This document shows, one piece after another, positions 13,436 through 24,972 of a DNA stretch of 64,000 nucleotides; positions within the stretch are counted from its first letter, which is position 1; the number at the start of each line of letters is the position of its first letter. A program made the position numbers and the translations under genes. Under the pieces are notes generated by a model. The model made no database searches and was not told the DNA's origin. It was given only the letters and a program-made list of their open reading frames with translations. Origin of the DNA: Sialis fuliginosa (taxonomy: Eukaryota; Arthropoda; Insecta; Megaloptera; Sialidae); the NCBI GenBank assembly GCA_961205875.1, contig OY540812.1:12338001-12402000 (forward strand), written 5' to 3'.

Positions 13436-14258
13436 TAATACACATACCTACAAGTTTTCATATTTTTATTATGCTATAATATTCAACAATAAATATGTAC
13501 ACAGCTAAAAACACAAATTGTCGTACATTAAAAAAGTCAAATAAAAACATCACAAATATAATTTCAAAATAGCTTCAGTAAACATCACATTTCGCGAGTC
13601 AATAAAAAAACCAACACAGAAAATAAAATGTCTATTATTAACAGCATACGAAACCAGTCATATAAATTACTATCAAAACAAATTATATACAAAGCGATGG
13701 CATTCTCTAGCGGGTTTCGAACTCAAAGTAAAGAAATAACACGCAACACTTGAAGCGATTGGGGACAGCTATAATAACAAACTGAGACTCAAAGAAATAT
13801 GCATAATTTATATTCAGTAAATACACACATATATATACAGATTCAATAAAACATATTTTATACACGGATCGTTGAATGTTTAAGTAAATAAAATTTATTA
13901 TCGTGTCTACATTCGGACGATGACGACAAAAATCTGTGTATTTAACATTCAAGTGAAAATTGTTCAGATGTGTACAAGAAAAATTATAAAGATATTTCCA
14001 CGTAAATTGTTATTTTTATGTGCATGTGTACCAATTTTACTGACATGTGTAAATAAGGGCTGTAGAGTTTACTACCGGAAATATGGTTTAACCTATAAAT
14101 ATAGGAAGTCACTACCGCCACAATGTCTGCCAATTAGTCAAGGTGTTGTTTGAAATTTTAATTACACTTTTGAATATTAGCATTATCCGCACACATGTTA
14201 ATATAACTATTTTATTTATATACTAAAATAAAAAAAACATCATACTGGTCGGAATGTA

Positions 14259-14691
14259 CAGTGTGTCCCAGGATAGTGTAATAAGAAGTGTAATGAACAA
14301 TTTTTTTTCGAATTTCAGAATATTTAAGTAGATATTTTATTGTGAAATGAAAAGTAGGGTTAGAGACCCATTATTATTTATTTATTAAGTTGATTCCAAC
14401 CCTACTTTTCACTTCACAATAAAATATCTATGTATTTAATTTATCGATTTTTTTTAAATACTCTGAAATTCTGTACATGGTTGCAAAATTGCATTCTAAA
14501 CAAATTTTATATTTTGAAAAATGTAGGTAGTTTGCTCTTGGTAATTTTTACAACTTTGCTTATAAAACACCCTGTAGAAGACCAAATCAACTAATTTTTG
14601 GTATACGTTAGTTTTAAATCAAATGTCATTCCGGAATTCGAAAATTTTTTGTTCATTACACCTCATGTTACATTTATCTTAGGACACACTG
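14259..14691. mobile_element. TIR element with a second nested inverted repeat
   Basis: Ends CAGTGTGTCCCAGGATA and CAGTGTGTCCTAAGATA (read inward), flanked by TA. TIR similarity extends about 65 bp. Inside, 14331-14365 and 14398-14430 form a separate strong hairpin (GATATTTTATTGTGAAATGA against its complement, including AAAAGTAGGGTT). It is 433 bp and non-coding. Confidence 0.75.
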
Positions 14692-15280
14692 TATATACTT
14701 TCGTTCCACAAAATAAGTATTTCAACATATAACAAATGAATTCGAATAGTAAAAAAATTCAACACATGATAAATATAACAACAATCAGTTATCCCACGAA
14801 CAACACGCGTGTTTTAATATAATTAATAGTTCCTTGTTGAAAACCAAAGTTGTCAACCCTGTACACCACATGCGTCTAAACAAACAGACATATTTATGTC
14901 GAGTGTAAACATGTCAACTCGCACAGGAGTGTTTTGTAACTTGTGTTCAACTTGTTTACAATATAATTAGTGCCTCTCGATGAAAATAGCTTCCCAGGTG
15001 CTTGTACATTTTTTCTATACAGATGCCACTTAAATCCTCTCAAGACGAATAAAACATCGATATAGCATTTCTAAGACCACCGGAAATCTTTTAAGAATCC
15101 AGTCGTAAAGAGATGATGGTTTTCTGTATAGAAATATAAACATACAAAAAAAATCACTAGACCTTTTAGATGTGTAATATACGAGTACATCTCGCTTTTA
15201 ATGGACATGTCAAACCAAAATATTTATACTATGGACACATGGACATTATACTATCAATTATATGTTTAATATTTATATAG
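14692..15280. other. AT-rich non-coding DNA
   Basis: No gene seen. A patch around 14855-15060 has more balanced composition but no recognisable exon or splice pair. Confidence 0.4.
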
Positions 15281-15668
15281 AAGGTACTGGCACCAGTTAT
15301 GACCGCTATAAGAGCAAGGTTTACTGTTTTTGTGATTGATGGGCTTTTTTTGTAATTCTCATCAACTCATGTTACTAATAAAACAAGTAAATCTTTATTT
15401 AATCAATTTAATTACCAAAGTCCGTAAATATAGTTTGTTTTTTAAATTATAGCCTTTTATATTGGTCATATTTTTTTCTCCAATAATGGATAAAGTAAAA
15501 CCAGTAATGAGCATGCAGTGCTGGGCACTTGCTAATGATTACAATATGATAAGTACTACGTCACATAAGATATAAAAGAAATAATCGCCTTTGAAACAAT
15601 GTAAAGCAGTTTATATGATAATATAATAATGAATAAATAAACTATATCAAGACTGGTGCCAGTACCTT
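15281..15668. mobile_element. MITE family M2 copy 1
   Basis: Perfect 17-bp terminal inverted repeats AAGGTACTGGCACCAGT / ACTGGTGCCAGTACCTT. It is 388 bp and shares its interior (for example GATAAAGTAAAACCAGTAATG and GATAATATAATAATGAATAA-like segments) with copies at 21734 and 31138. It ends only about 100 bp beyond the donor of tay exon D. Confidence 0.88.
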
Positions 15669-15766
15669 ATTTGAAGTTCGCGTATATTAACTTTACATTT
15701 ATTAGTTTATATTTGTAATGTGTTTGTTTAGTAATATTACAACCAGTACGTATTAAATAAATTTAC

Positions 15767-15973
15767 CTCCTCTTTAGTGTTCCCTCCAGCAGACTGCTGA
15801 TGGTCTGGTGGCGACGTATGAACTAACTTACTACCAGTAGACGTCTTCCTCTTGGGCGTGACAGTCTCCTGGTGTGTTTCCGATCCGGCGCCTCCACTTG
15901 CCGCCGAAGCACCGCCACCGGCGGCTGTAACACCGCCGTCGCCGCCGCTCTCCACATCGCTGTGCGGCGACTC
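15767..15973 (-). CDS. tay: tay / AUTS2-family exon D (69 codons)
   Basis: Internal coding exon of 207 nt, phase 0 at both ends, ending GAGGAG before the donor GTAAAT. The acceptor chosen is GTGCAG before GAGTCG, because it continues CDSEGEDDK into ESPHSDVESGGDGG without a frame change. Residues 1-14 are Ser/Asp/Gly-rich, 15-38 a Gly/Ala/Ser low-complexity stretch, 39-49 a basic TPKRKTSTGSK segment that may be a nuclear localisation signal, and 50-69 polar (LVHTSPPDHQQ... NTKEE). AUTS2 proteins also follow the CDSDS block with Ser/Asp-rich sequence, but beyond that I see no alignable domain, so membership rests on frame, strand and position. The acceptor has a poor pyrimidine tract, and another AG lies 11 nt upstream; using that one would shift the frame into a stop. 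An alternative is that this is near the first exon of a shorter isoform. Confidence 0.72.
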
Positions 15974-15999
15974 CTGCACTCGCACTATGATAGCAATGG

Positions 16000-18324
16000 T
16001 TGCAGTTTTATTTCACGCGATATTATAACGAACCACTCTTGTATTACTACCTCTGCAAGCTATGTCAAGTTCTATATTCCTTGCACTTTAGCACTTCACA
16101 TGTATGTTAATTGTTACACTCTGTACAAGTATCACTATTATTGCTTTTTACACTTGTGAGTAATTGTACGTAGTAAGTTCTATTGTTATGAGTTTTTATA
16201 TTTTGTCTGGATCGTTAAATTATTGACTAAAGAAATAATTACTTTCCGCATAATAGATATCTACAAGAAATTATTTCAAAAATGATAATACAACTTTTGA
16301 ACAATGTGGGTATAATAATTATGTATATCGCATAATATAAAATAATTTATTCATATACATTTTCATGCATATTTAATTTTGACAAAACAACTTAATTGTA
16401 TGGAACACGAAACGATACACATACACAATGTGATGTAATTTTTTAGTACAAGTAATCGATTATTTACAGTTTATATGTAGTTTTCGGTACAGCTACAATA
16501 GATGTAATTTTAAATTGAATAAACCAATTACTAATAATTCATATTGCAGTAATAAAGTGCAGAAAATGTTTCCATATACCAGTATATACAATAATATATG
16601 AATGCAATAAAATGTTAGTGTTCTTGGTTGAAATAATATCGATTTCGAATATAATTTTATTTCGTTATGGAATCATTGAAGCGAGAAAGCATTTTATTAT
16701 ATTATAATTCTATTTGTTTTTATGCTCATGCCACAGCAATAAAAACAAATCAGATAAACCAACACCAAACTATAAAATAAAAGAGCGTTTCAAAAATGTA
16801 ATTAAGTAGAACAAAAAATACATTATGTTGCCATACGAAATACCCTAACAAGGCCGTTTATTTTATTAGTGTCAAATATATGACATTATAATTAACTAAT
16901 TTATTCATAGCTGTAAATCATTGATACAAATTAATTAGTCGTATTCTTGACAATTCCACACAAAACTAGTTCTAAAGATTTAGTAAATTAGTGTTTAATG
17001 TCATAAATTTAAATGTATTTTGACTATTTTAATAATAAAATAAATATACACAGAAAACATAAATGTTTATGAATTCATGAATAATTTACAAATACAGCGC
17101 ATTAGTGAATAACAAAAAGTTTCGAGTTATTACTATGATATTAATTTGAATTGCACAAATATGTTAATTATGTTAATATGTATATAAATTAGTATATTAA
17201 ACATGCAGTATATGAGATATGAAAATTATAGTTCATGTATAAAACTATAATTATAGACAACAATTTACATTGGAAACTATGTCATTATTTTTCTACTTTA
17301 TCACAGTTGAAAAACTTGTTAATACTATTATAAAAACAACATGTTAAAATAATGCAATTATTTTTAAAAATAAAAAGCCGCGATATCTCAAATAGTCATT
17401 ATTCCATTTTTTATATACCTATTTTACTATTTTATCAGTAGGTAACAAAAATAAACTACTTGCACAATAATTTATTTTATTTATTTGGATCATAAATTAT
17501 AGTCATTTTAAAATAAAATACTTATAAAAAAGCTGATTTATTGAGTATTAAACATTTCATTACACATAATGACAATAAAATTATACATAATATACCCATA
17601 GATGACTATAAATATTTAATACACTTTTATAGTGCGCAATTTATATTAATAATTCATATTTTGATAGCTTCTTTTCAATTTTAATGACAGTCGTTCTTGT
17701 AATAATTTTTATAAGAAAGCAATATCATTTTTTATATAATATGAAACTCTTGTATATAGTCTTTGAATGCGATACATTTCATGTGTTATTACAATTATAA
17801 TTGACTTTATAATTTATGAAGGCAGGCAGATTAAATTAATGAATATATTCTGTTATTAATTCATAATGATGACAAATGAATTATACTCAAACAATCGAAT
17901 CTTTTTTTTTTTCATTTATGACATGAAATCTTCCATGTTACAAATTATTTTATTATTGCGATTTTGTATGCATTCACAGAAACGTAATACTCGTTGTGAA
18001 ATTGTTTTTAAAATAGATTTTTCTTCAGCCAAAATTTTAATTTGTGATTACATAAACATCTACTTTTATTTTTTAACATGTATTTTCGTTAGCATTTAAC
18101 AATAATGATATCCACTATACGAAACGTCGATTGAAAAAACGCACGTGGGTGAATGGGAAAAATCAAAAACGGATCAAATTTATATTAAAAATAATAATAC
18201 ATTCGTCATACGTCGGATAATGACAACCACATATGGCCAAATGGGAAAATCTGACGATCACTGCACAGGAATTTCCGCATACATCACACACAGATATATA
18301 TGTATACCATAAAAGACACACAAA
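16000..18324. other. AT-rich intron DNA
   Basis: No gene or bounded repeat recognised. The segment around 18120-18260 carries two ATGGGAAAA(T) motifs and is somewhat less AT-rich, next to the CpG-rich islets. Confidence 0.4.
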
Positions 18325-18760
18325 AAACACGGAGGTATAGGAAGAAAGAGCGTCGGTCGCCGTCCTTCACGGGAACGCGCACTGCAGCATTTAAAAAGTA
18401 CGTTATTGATTTTTCAAATGAATAAAGAATGCACACGGCACGACGGTGGCCGGTTGCAACAACGCGAAAGACTCCGAACAACAACAACAAACAGTGTGAC
18501 TAGTAACAACTAGACGCCACCATGGCACACTAGACATGCATCGCGCACGGCGCACACACAACGGAACAACACACTCTCGACCGAGCTGTACCGGGTACGC
18601 GAACGGAATGGTCGGCGGAGAGAGGACGCACGCTCGCTCGCCGCCGCCGCCGCTGCTGCTGCTGCTGGTTCAACAATACACTGCACGAATGTTGACGGAC
18701 GTGCACGAACGCCTCGCGTCGCTACATCGGGGATATATTATGTCACGGTATACTACAGCA
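18325..18760. promoter_or_regulatory. CpG-rich islet, candidate internal promoter
   Basis: An abrupt rise in G+C and CpG inside AT-rich intron, roughly 2.4-2.8 kb upstream of exon D in the tay direction. It includes a GCC/GCT trinucleotide run at 18641-18666, flanked by CGCTCG repeats, and CA-rich sequence. On the plus strand there is GCCACCATGG at 18517-18526, but that ATG opens only a three-codon frame (M-A-H-stop). The next ATG opens an 82-codon frame rich in Arg, Pro and Leu with no recognisable domain. The base composition fits an insect 5' exon/promoter or a regulatory element; no decisive TATA or initiator was found. The strand is unknown. Confidence 0.35.
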
Positions 18761-19429
18761 GTTTTTCTTTTATTCCCTTTATGATATTTTTGTTTAGAAT
18801 AGAACATACTCATTGTCAGATTTTCGAAATAACCTAACCTAAAAATTACAACAGTGATGATTTTGGAATGTAGTAACATTAGTTGTATGTTCTACTAAAA
18901 TAGTTTATTTATAGTTTTGATAGTTTATTCCTAAATTTGGTTAATACGGAGAATATGGGTGTCCCGACGTCATTACTATCAAAAATCGCGTGTTCATGTG
19001 TTAGACGAAAAAAAAACGTACAGTGAAAAGTTAAAATTCGTTACAATGGTAATTATTGTACTATTTGTTAGTTGTCGTGAACGAAAACTACAAAAAATTA
19101 CCTGCGGGATAGTATTTAATGAATAAGAGATGAAAAATAGATTAATTTTTAAGGTAAAAATGCAAAAAAAGAGTGCATCGCGGCTGTTATTATTATTATT
19201 AGAAAATTTAAAGAAAATTAATTTTGGTGTTATTTTTAGAAACAATAAATTATATTACTTTTGAGTAACATTTATTAACGAAATAAATAAAAATAAAAAC
19301 GATTATTATTTTTTCAGTTTCAAGCACTTAAAAATATTAACTGCTGAAAAAATCGTATATATTTTATAATAAAAATACGATCAACATGTGTCCTGTAAAC
19401 TATACAACACCGTGACAAATAAAGACAGT
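18761..19429. other. AT-rich DNA between two CpG-rich islets
   Basis: Poly-A/T-rich and without a recognised feature. Confidence 0.35.
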
Positions 19430-19690
19430 GCACATTATTCTTCTTCCTCTTCGCGGCGGACGCGCATGCGCTGTCGAACGCCGCGCGAGTTATTCAGCTA
19501 GAGCGTCGCGGGACGCGGAGGCGTCAGGAGGTAGCAGCGCGGGGCAGAGGGCGGCACACCGCGCGCACACCAGAGGTTACGGCGTTTCAATTAGTTTGAA
19601 CGGTTCTCGGTTTGGCAGAAACGTTCCGGTGATTATCCGGTTTGTTTTCTTCGATTGCGGTCACGAATCTGGTTTACTGAGGTGGTTCCA
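19430..19690. promoter_or_regulatory. Second CpG-rich islet, candidate internal promoter
   Basis: The G+C- and CpG-rich segment starts near CTTCGCGGCGGACGCGC and fades after ACTGAGGTGG. It lies about 0.7 kb beyond the previous islet and 3.5-3.7 kb upstream of exon D on the minus strand. Open frames crossing it are compositionally biased and unrecognised. Together the two islets look like a promoter/5'UTR cluster for an internal transcript start, by composition only. Confidence 0.33.
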
Positions 19691-21733
19691 GAATTGACGA
19701 TTGCTGATCGAATTCGATTATATATTCTTTTTATTACTTGTTCCTTCGAGTCACGACATTTAGAAATAATGCAAATGTTTTTATTCGTATAATAAATTTT
19801 TATCGTATCAAGTAATTGCACACGTTCAAATATTTTTAATATACCTCATAAACTAACTTTCGGAAACATACACAACTTTTTTAAAAAATAAATAGAAGGA
19901 ATGTATGAAATACACACTTCTTAATTTCATTTTAATAAGAACATATTGCAACTATACTTAATTAGCAAAACTATGACAAGTGAATTTAGAAAATTTCGAT
20001 TTTCTGCGACTCCAGTCAAATGTGACCAAAGAAACTAGATAGAATTTTTATTTACTGATAAATATATTTTTCCTCAAGACTTGTATTGATAAGTTGCTAA
20101 TATAACATTTGCTTTGATGATTATAGCCAATAACATTGATTTTATTAATTAAATAGCCGTTATTAATAATAACATTACACACGATATCTGTTTGACCTCA
20201 ATTTGTTTACAACAGCTACTTTTTCTAATACTTATGATCTTTGAAAGTTATTAAAAATATTTATCAAGTAAGCTGTCAACTCATTCGATAGTAAGGAGCT
20301 ATCAATTACCTATACTGCTGATCTATTTTGAGAGTTTTTAGAGCATTACTCATAAAAGTGTGGTTTTTAATTTTTTAAACTATTATTATTATTATTATAA
20401 GAAATATACAATATATAACATATATATAAATAAATAACATTGACAATGTTTTTTAGTATAAATATCATTTCGTATAAGTTTACTTTAATCATAATAAATG
20501 TTTATCTCAGAAGATTAATTTAACACAAGACAGATATTTATTGCTGGAACACATGTAATTGAATCGATTGATTTGAATATAGAGACATAATCCAGCTTTA
20601 ACAAAGATTTTTGTGTCGACTTCTGGCAGCTGACCAATTTGTTTTGAACAAGCTCTTAGATTTAATGTTATGTACGTCTGATATATTGTCTGTTGAATGC
20701 TACATGTTTTTTGTGTTTAGAATTGTTGGCATAATATCGAAACAGTTCTTAATCTTTCGTAATGAGCGCGTCCTTGCAATAGCTATATTTCACTTCGCCT
20801 ACTGTTAGAATAAAAATCATTTTATAATATCAACTAAATCACTTCACTCAATGCTCCATTAATTTTATTTCATTGCTTGTAGGTACATACATAAATATAA
20901 ACAAGTACAAATTAATCTATGATATTAATATTATTTATTTGTTACAATATAGAATAGTTTAGCCATCTGGCTGTAGAATTTTATTCATTCTATTTTATAA
21001 TAAATAAATATACCAAGGCACTAATTTTGTATCAAAATAATAATTATAAATTTCTTTTTTAAATGAAAAAAAAGTTATCGTGTAAATTTAATAAAGATTT
21101 TTCGTTGAGGTATCTAATTTACAATTTAATGAACTGAATCTTTAACAACACATTTTCCTTTTCTTCTATAATCCAGAAGTTCTTCCATTAGCATATTTTA
21201 ACTTGAGTTTATGGCGGTATATTTCATAAACAACTTTATAAGTTAAGATTATAATTCTTCATATAAACGACCAACCGTAGCTGTTTAAAACATTTAAAAA
21301 GATTAATTATATATGATTTTAAGAAGACATAAAATGCACATTAAACATTTACGACGCTTCGAATGGGGCCAAAGGTTTATACATAAACACACATCCAATA
21401 ATTTCTACGAAAGAAACATAAACAAAACAATTATAACTGGCGACACCTAATTTATTACAAGCCGTAAAAAACTTATTACTGATGAACGAGCAAGTTTATT
21501 ACTTCCTATAGCCGCATGCACTGGGGTGGATTTCTGAACACACTGTTTCTACGGATAAACCAAATCGCGAACAAAAGAAACATGTACCTTTTGATGTGAT
21601 AAAACCATACTTAAAATTTCAGGGTATTACGCGTCTATTTTAATGTAACTTTATATTAATTACTGTGTTTCGATCAACATTCCACGATTTTAAATTCATC
21701 GATCAATACGTCACAACTAATGTTGAAAAAAAT
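19691..21733. other. AT-rich intron DNA
   Basis: No gene or bounded repeat recognised. Confidence 0.4.
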
Positions 21734-22215
21734 AAGGTACTGGTATTTATGGCCGCTATAAGAGCAAGGCTTCTTTTTGTAATTCTCATAAACTCATGTT
21801 ATGAATAAAACAACTAACTAGTCCGCAAATATTGTTTTGGATAAAGTAAAACCAGTAATGAGCACGCAGTGATGAACACTTGTTAATGATTACAAAATGA
21901 TAAGTACTATGACACAAAAGATATAAAAGAAAGAATCGTCAAATTTGAAACAATGTAATGCGGTTTCTATGATAATATAATAATTAAATTATATTATATT
22001 AATCAATAAATTATACTAATAATTAGTTGAAATGTCCACCATTTTGACACCTATTTGCCGATTGTTATCAAATCACGCTGTAAGACAGTTAAATGTATAT
22101 AGATTAATATTCAGAAATGATAGTTATCAAATATCAACAAATATTTCTAATTCAATACATTTAATTAAAAAATAGCCATTACTGGGGTCATATTCAAGAC
22201 TGGTGCCCGTACCTT
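21734..22215. mobile_element. MITE family M2 copy 2
   Basis: Same orientation as the copy at 15281. The left end AAGGTACTGG is followed by diverged sequence, and the right end is ACTGGTGCCCGTACCTT. TA occurs on both sides (AATA before, TATG after). It is 482 bp and includes an interior segment missing from copy 1 (AGTTGAAATGTCCACCATTT...) but present in copy 3, so copy 1 carries a deletion. Confidence 0.82.
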
Positions 22216-23235
22216 ATATGTATGTATATAAAATAAGACTGTAGAATGTAATCATATTTGTAAAAAAAATAATAATACATGCTATCTTAAATCCAGACAA
22301 CTTCTCCAATTTATACTATTAAAGTTCCACAAGTTACAAGGGGGGAGACAAACTGTATAATAGAGCTGTCTAATGTTGCAGTTCCTAAGGGAATGCATAA
22401 ATACATTAAAAGTTCATAAAAACTTTGTAAAAGTTATATTCGCATCAGAATATTTTATCGACTTTTAATAAAACGCTAATTGACAATTAATATAAATTAC
22501 TTTATACTTCTACATATTTTCTTTTATGGATATTGAGACGAGTTATTAAAGAATTTACAATATTCAATTTGCATATTTATTAATTGGTCTGCCGCTTAAT
22601 ATGTTAATAAGAGACAAGTACGCAAAACTGGTTAGATTATAAATTTAAGGCCTTTTGTTTTATTTAAATTCGCACTAACATTAATGAGAAAATAACAGTG
22701 TGAAGTACGAGTATATTACAATAATAAAATCTTAATGTTCGTATTAATAAACAGATGTATAATCTATTAAAGTCAGAGTGCAACGTTATCAAGATAATTA
22801 TCCAGCATGGGTCTGGTTCATGAAAGTAAGTAATTATCTTATGTTTCTTCTTTAAGGTATATAAATGAAACGTCTTTTATATTCTTACCTATTTTATTAC
22901 GTAATAACTAAAACAAAACCAGAAAAGTGTTCAGACAAAGAAACGTTAAGTTACTTGTTCATGCATTCACGCATCTGGGTTATTAGGAATTCCTTGTTTT
23001 TTTACTCTTATTAAAAATAAGTACCTATCATAATAAAATTATATCATTTACATCAATTAATCAATTATTTTTCTACTACTTTTTTTATTATCAAGATTAA
23101 AGTACACATTTAAAAAATGTATAATTATATATCTAATTACATTCAGTATGTATACATAAATGAAGATATTAATAGTATAAGATTATTAATATCACAACAA
23201 ATATTTATATTTTGTATTTAAAAATATTAGTATCA
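22216..23235. other. AT-rich intron DNA
   Basis: No gene or bounded repeat recognised. Confidence 0.4.
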
Positions 23236-23470
23236 CCTATGGTCAAAATTCGACTTTAACCGCAACATACACTGAACGCGAATTGAAATCTCTGTTTGAC
23301 AGAAACCCAAAACTATTTATTTTGTCGCTTGGTGGCGCTAGGAGAACTGCTATGCTGTTGAACGATGCAAAGGGAAATAAACAAACAGCGAGAGGGGAAA
23401 TCATGTGTGTATGTTAACTTTATTTTACCTGCCTTAACGGCAACATACACATATGATTTTTCACCTCCAA
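23236..23470. repeat. Dispersed repeat R3, copy 1
   Basis: Shares about 230 bp with 38632-38985 in inverted orientation, including GACAGAAACCCAAAACTATT, TGGTGGCGCTAGGAG and GAGAGGGGAAATCATGTGTG. CAACATACACATATGATTTT lies near its right end. It is likely a non-autonomous element of unknown class. Confidence 0.8.
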
Positions 23471-24210
23471 ATACTAAAAAATCGTACAACAATTTTCGAT
23501 GTTCACGTATTAATATATAGATTTTAATATCAATATTAAATCAGAGAATTAAATGATAATTTCAAAATATACCTGAGTTTCTGTATGATATGATTATTAT
23601 TATATTATTATTAATTATTATAATAACTGTGTTAATTTAGTATTATATTTAATTTTTTGTGTACAAACACAATAACGCAATGGAAAACAAACACATAAAA
23701 TGCACTAAATATGTGCAGGAAAAACGACATAAAGCGAGTATATTTGTTATTGGATAATTAATACTTGTGCAACATGTTTTCATGAATATTTAATAGCATC
23801 TGGCATGAATAAAGACAGCATAGACGCGAGGGGAGCCTTCCACACACAGACAGATATAATTTATTGTCATTAAGTATAATAAGGAAATAAGCGTATTCAA
23901 ATTACACGAAAAGAAATTAATAATGATTATAGTCTTACAATATCCATTTATCTGTTAAATATCTCATGGCTAATGGATTCTGGGATAACGTACGTATGTT
24001 CGTGTGTATGTGTGTTTATCTTGCATTATAATCTCGATTGGTTAATAATAATATGTTTTATATACTCATATTTCATTGCATGAAATGCTAATATTAATCA
24101 TATAGCTCCACATATGTAAAAACATATTAATTTCCAATATGTAACGAATACAAAATAGAAATGTCCTTTTCTTATTTAATGGGATTTTATTTTTTATATT
24201 GTTACTAGTA

Positions 24211-24972
24211 TCTCTATATATATATGTATATAAAAATGAATGTTCGTTTACATGAGGTTTATAGATTCGGGAATTACTGGGCCGATTTCAATGCGGTTTT
24301 CACCAATAGTTAGATAATTTTTCTGTGCATGTTCATGGTTATTAATATTTTATGAAAACCTAATATTTAACATTAAAATACTTAAAAAACCTTTATCAAG
24401 TCATGTTTAGTTTCCATAATGTCGCAGCATACAACTGGCATTTATAAAACATAGCAGTCATGGAATAAAGAATTTTATAATTACGGTTTGAATATTTTAT
24501 TAATTTAGGTCAATTTTTTAAATATTTTGTTGAAAAATTGGATGATTTTTGACTTGTGTTAACAACTAAATATTTTGTAATATATTGATTGAAAATTGAA
24601 ATTTAATTTTAAATTCATTATGATTGTTGCTAACCTATTTATTTTTTTATTTTTATACAAATTCATACAAGACGGTACTTGGTGTTTCCTGGGAGTTTGA
24701 AAATATAATTTTACACGATTTTCTCAGTAACTACTGAATGGATTTTATTCCACTTTTCACTAATGGGTAAATAGGTTAGGTTTAGATGTATAATTTGTGG
24801 ATTTTTTGTGTAAAATTCACGAAGTCAAAAAAAACAATTCTCAGTGAACCATGTGTTGTGGGCAAGTTGGGTGAGTATGTTGGTTAGGCATGTTGGGTGT
24901 ACATGTTGAATATTATAGGCCACTATGATTTTGTGGATATTAGTCGGGGTAACATCAGGTCCAATGCGCTAG
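24211..24972 (+). mobile_element. Non-autonomous Helitron
   Basis: Starts TCTCTATATATATATG after an A and ends ...CCAATGCGCTAG before a T, the A|TC...CTAG|T structure of Helitrons. The 5' subterminal region (AAAAATGAATGTTCGTTTAC, then ATTACTGGGCCGATTTCAAT) is typical of lepidopteran copies. It is 762 bp with no Rep/helicase coding. Its 3' 480 bp match 42745-43224. Confidence 0.78.

Noticed and set aside
15985-15995. Alternative exon D acceptor ATCATAG
   Set aside because: It would add 11 nt and put exon D out of frame, reaching a stop; the downstream GTGCAG keeps the frame with exon C.
15872-16159. 95-codon open frame, plus strand
   Set aside because: Antisense shadow of tay exon D that runs into AT-rich sequence.
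18536-18784. 82-codon Arg/Pro/Leu-rich frame
   Set aside because: Composition follows the trinucleotide repeat and CpG-rich islet; no recognisable protein.
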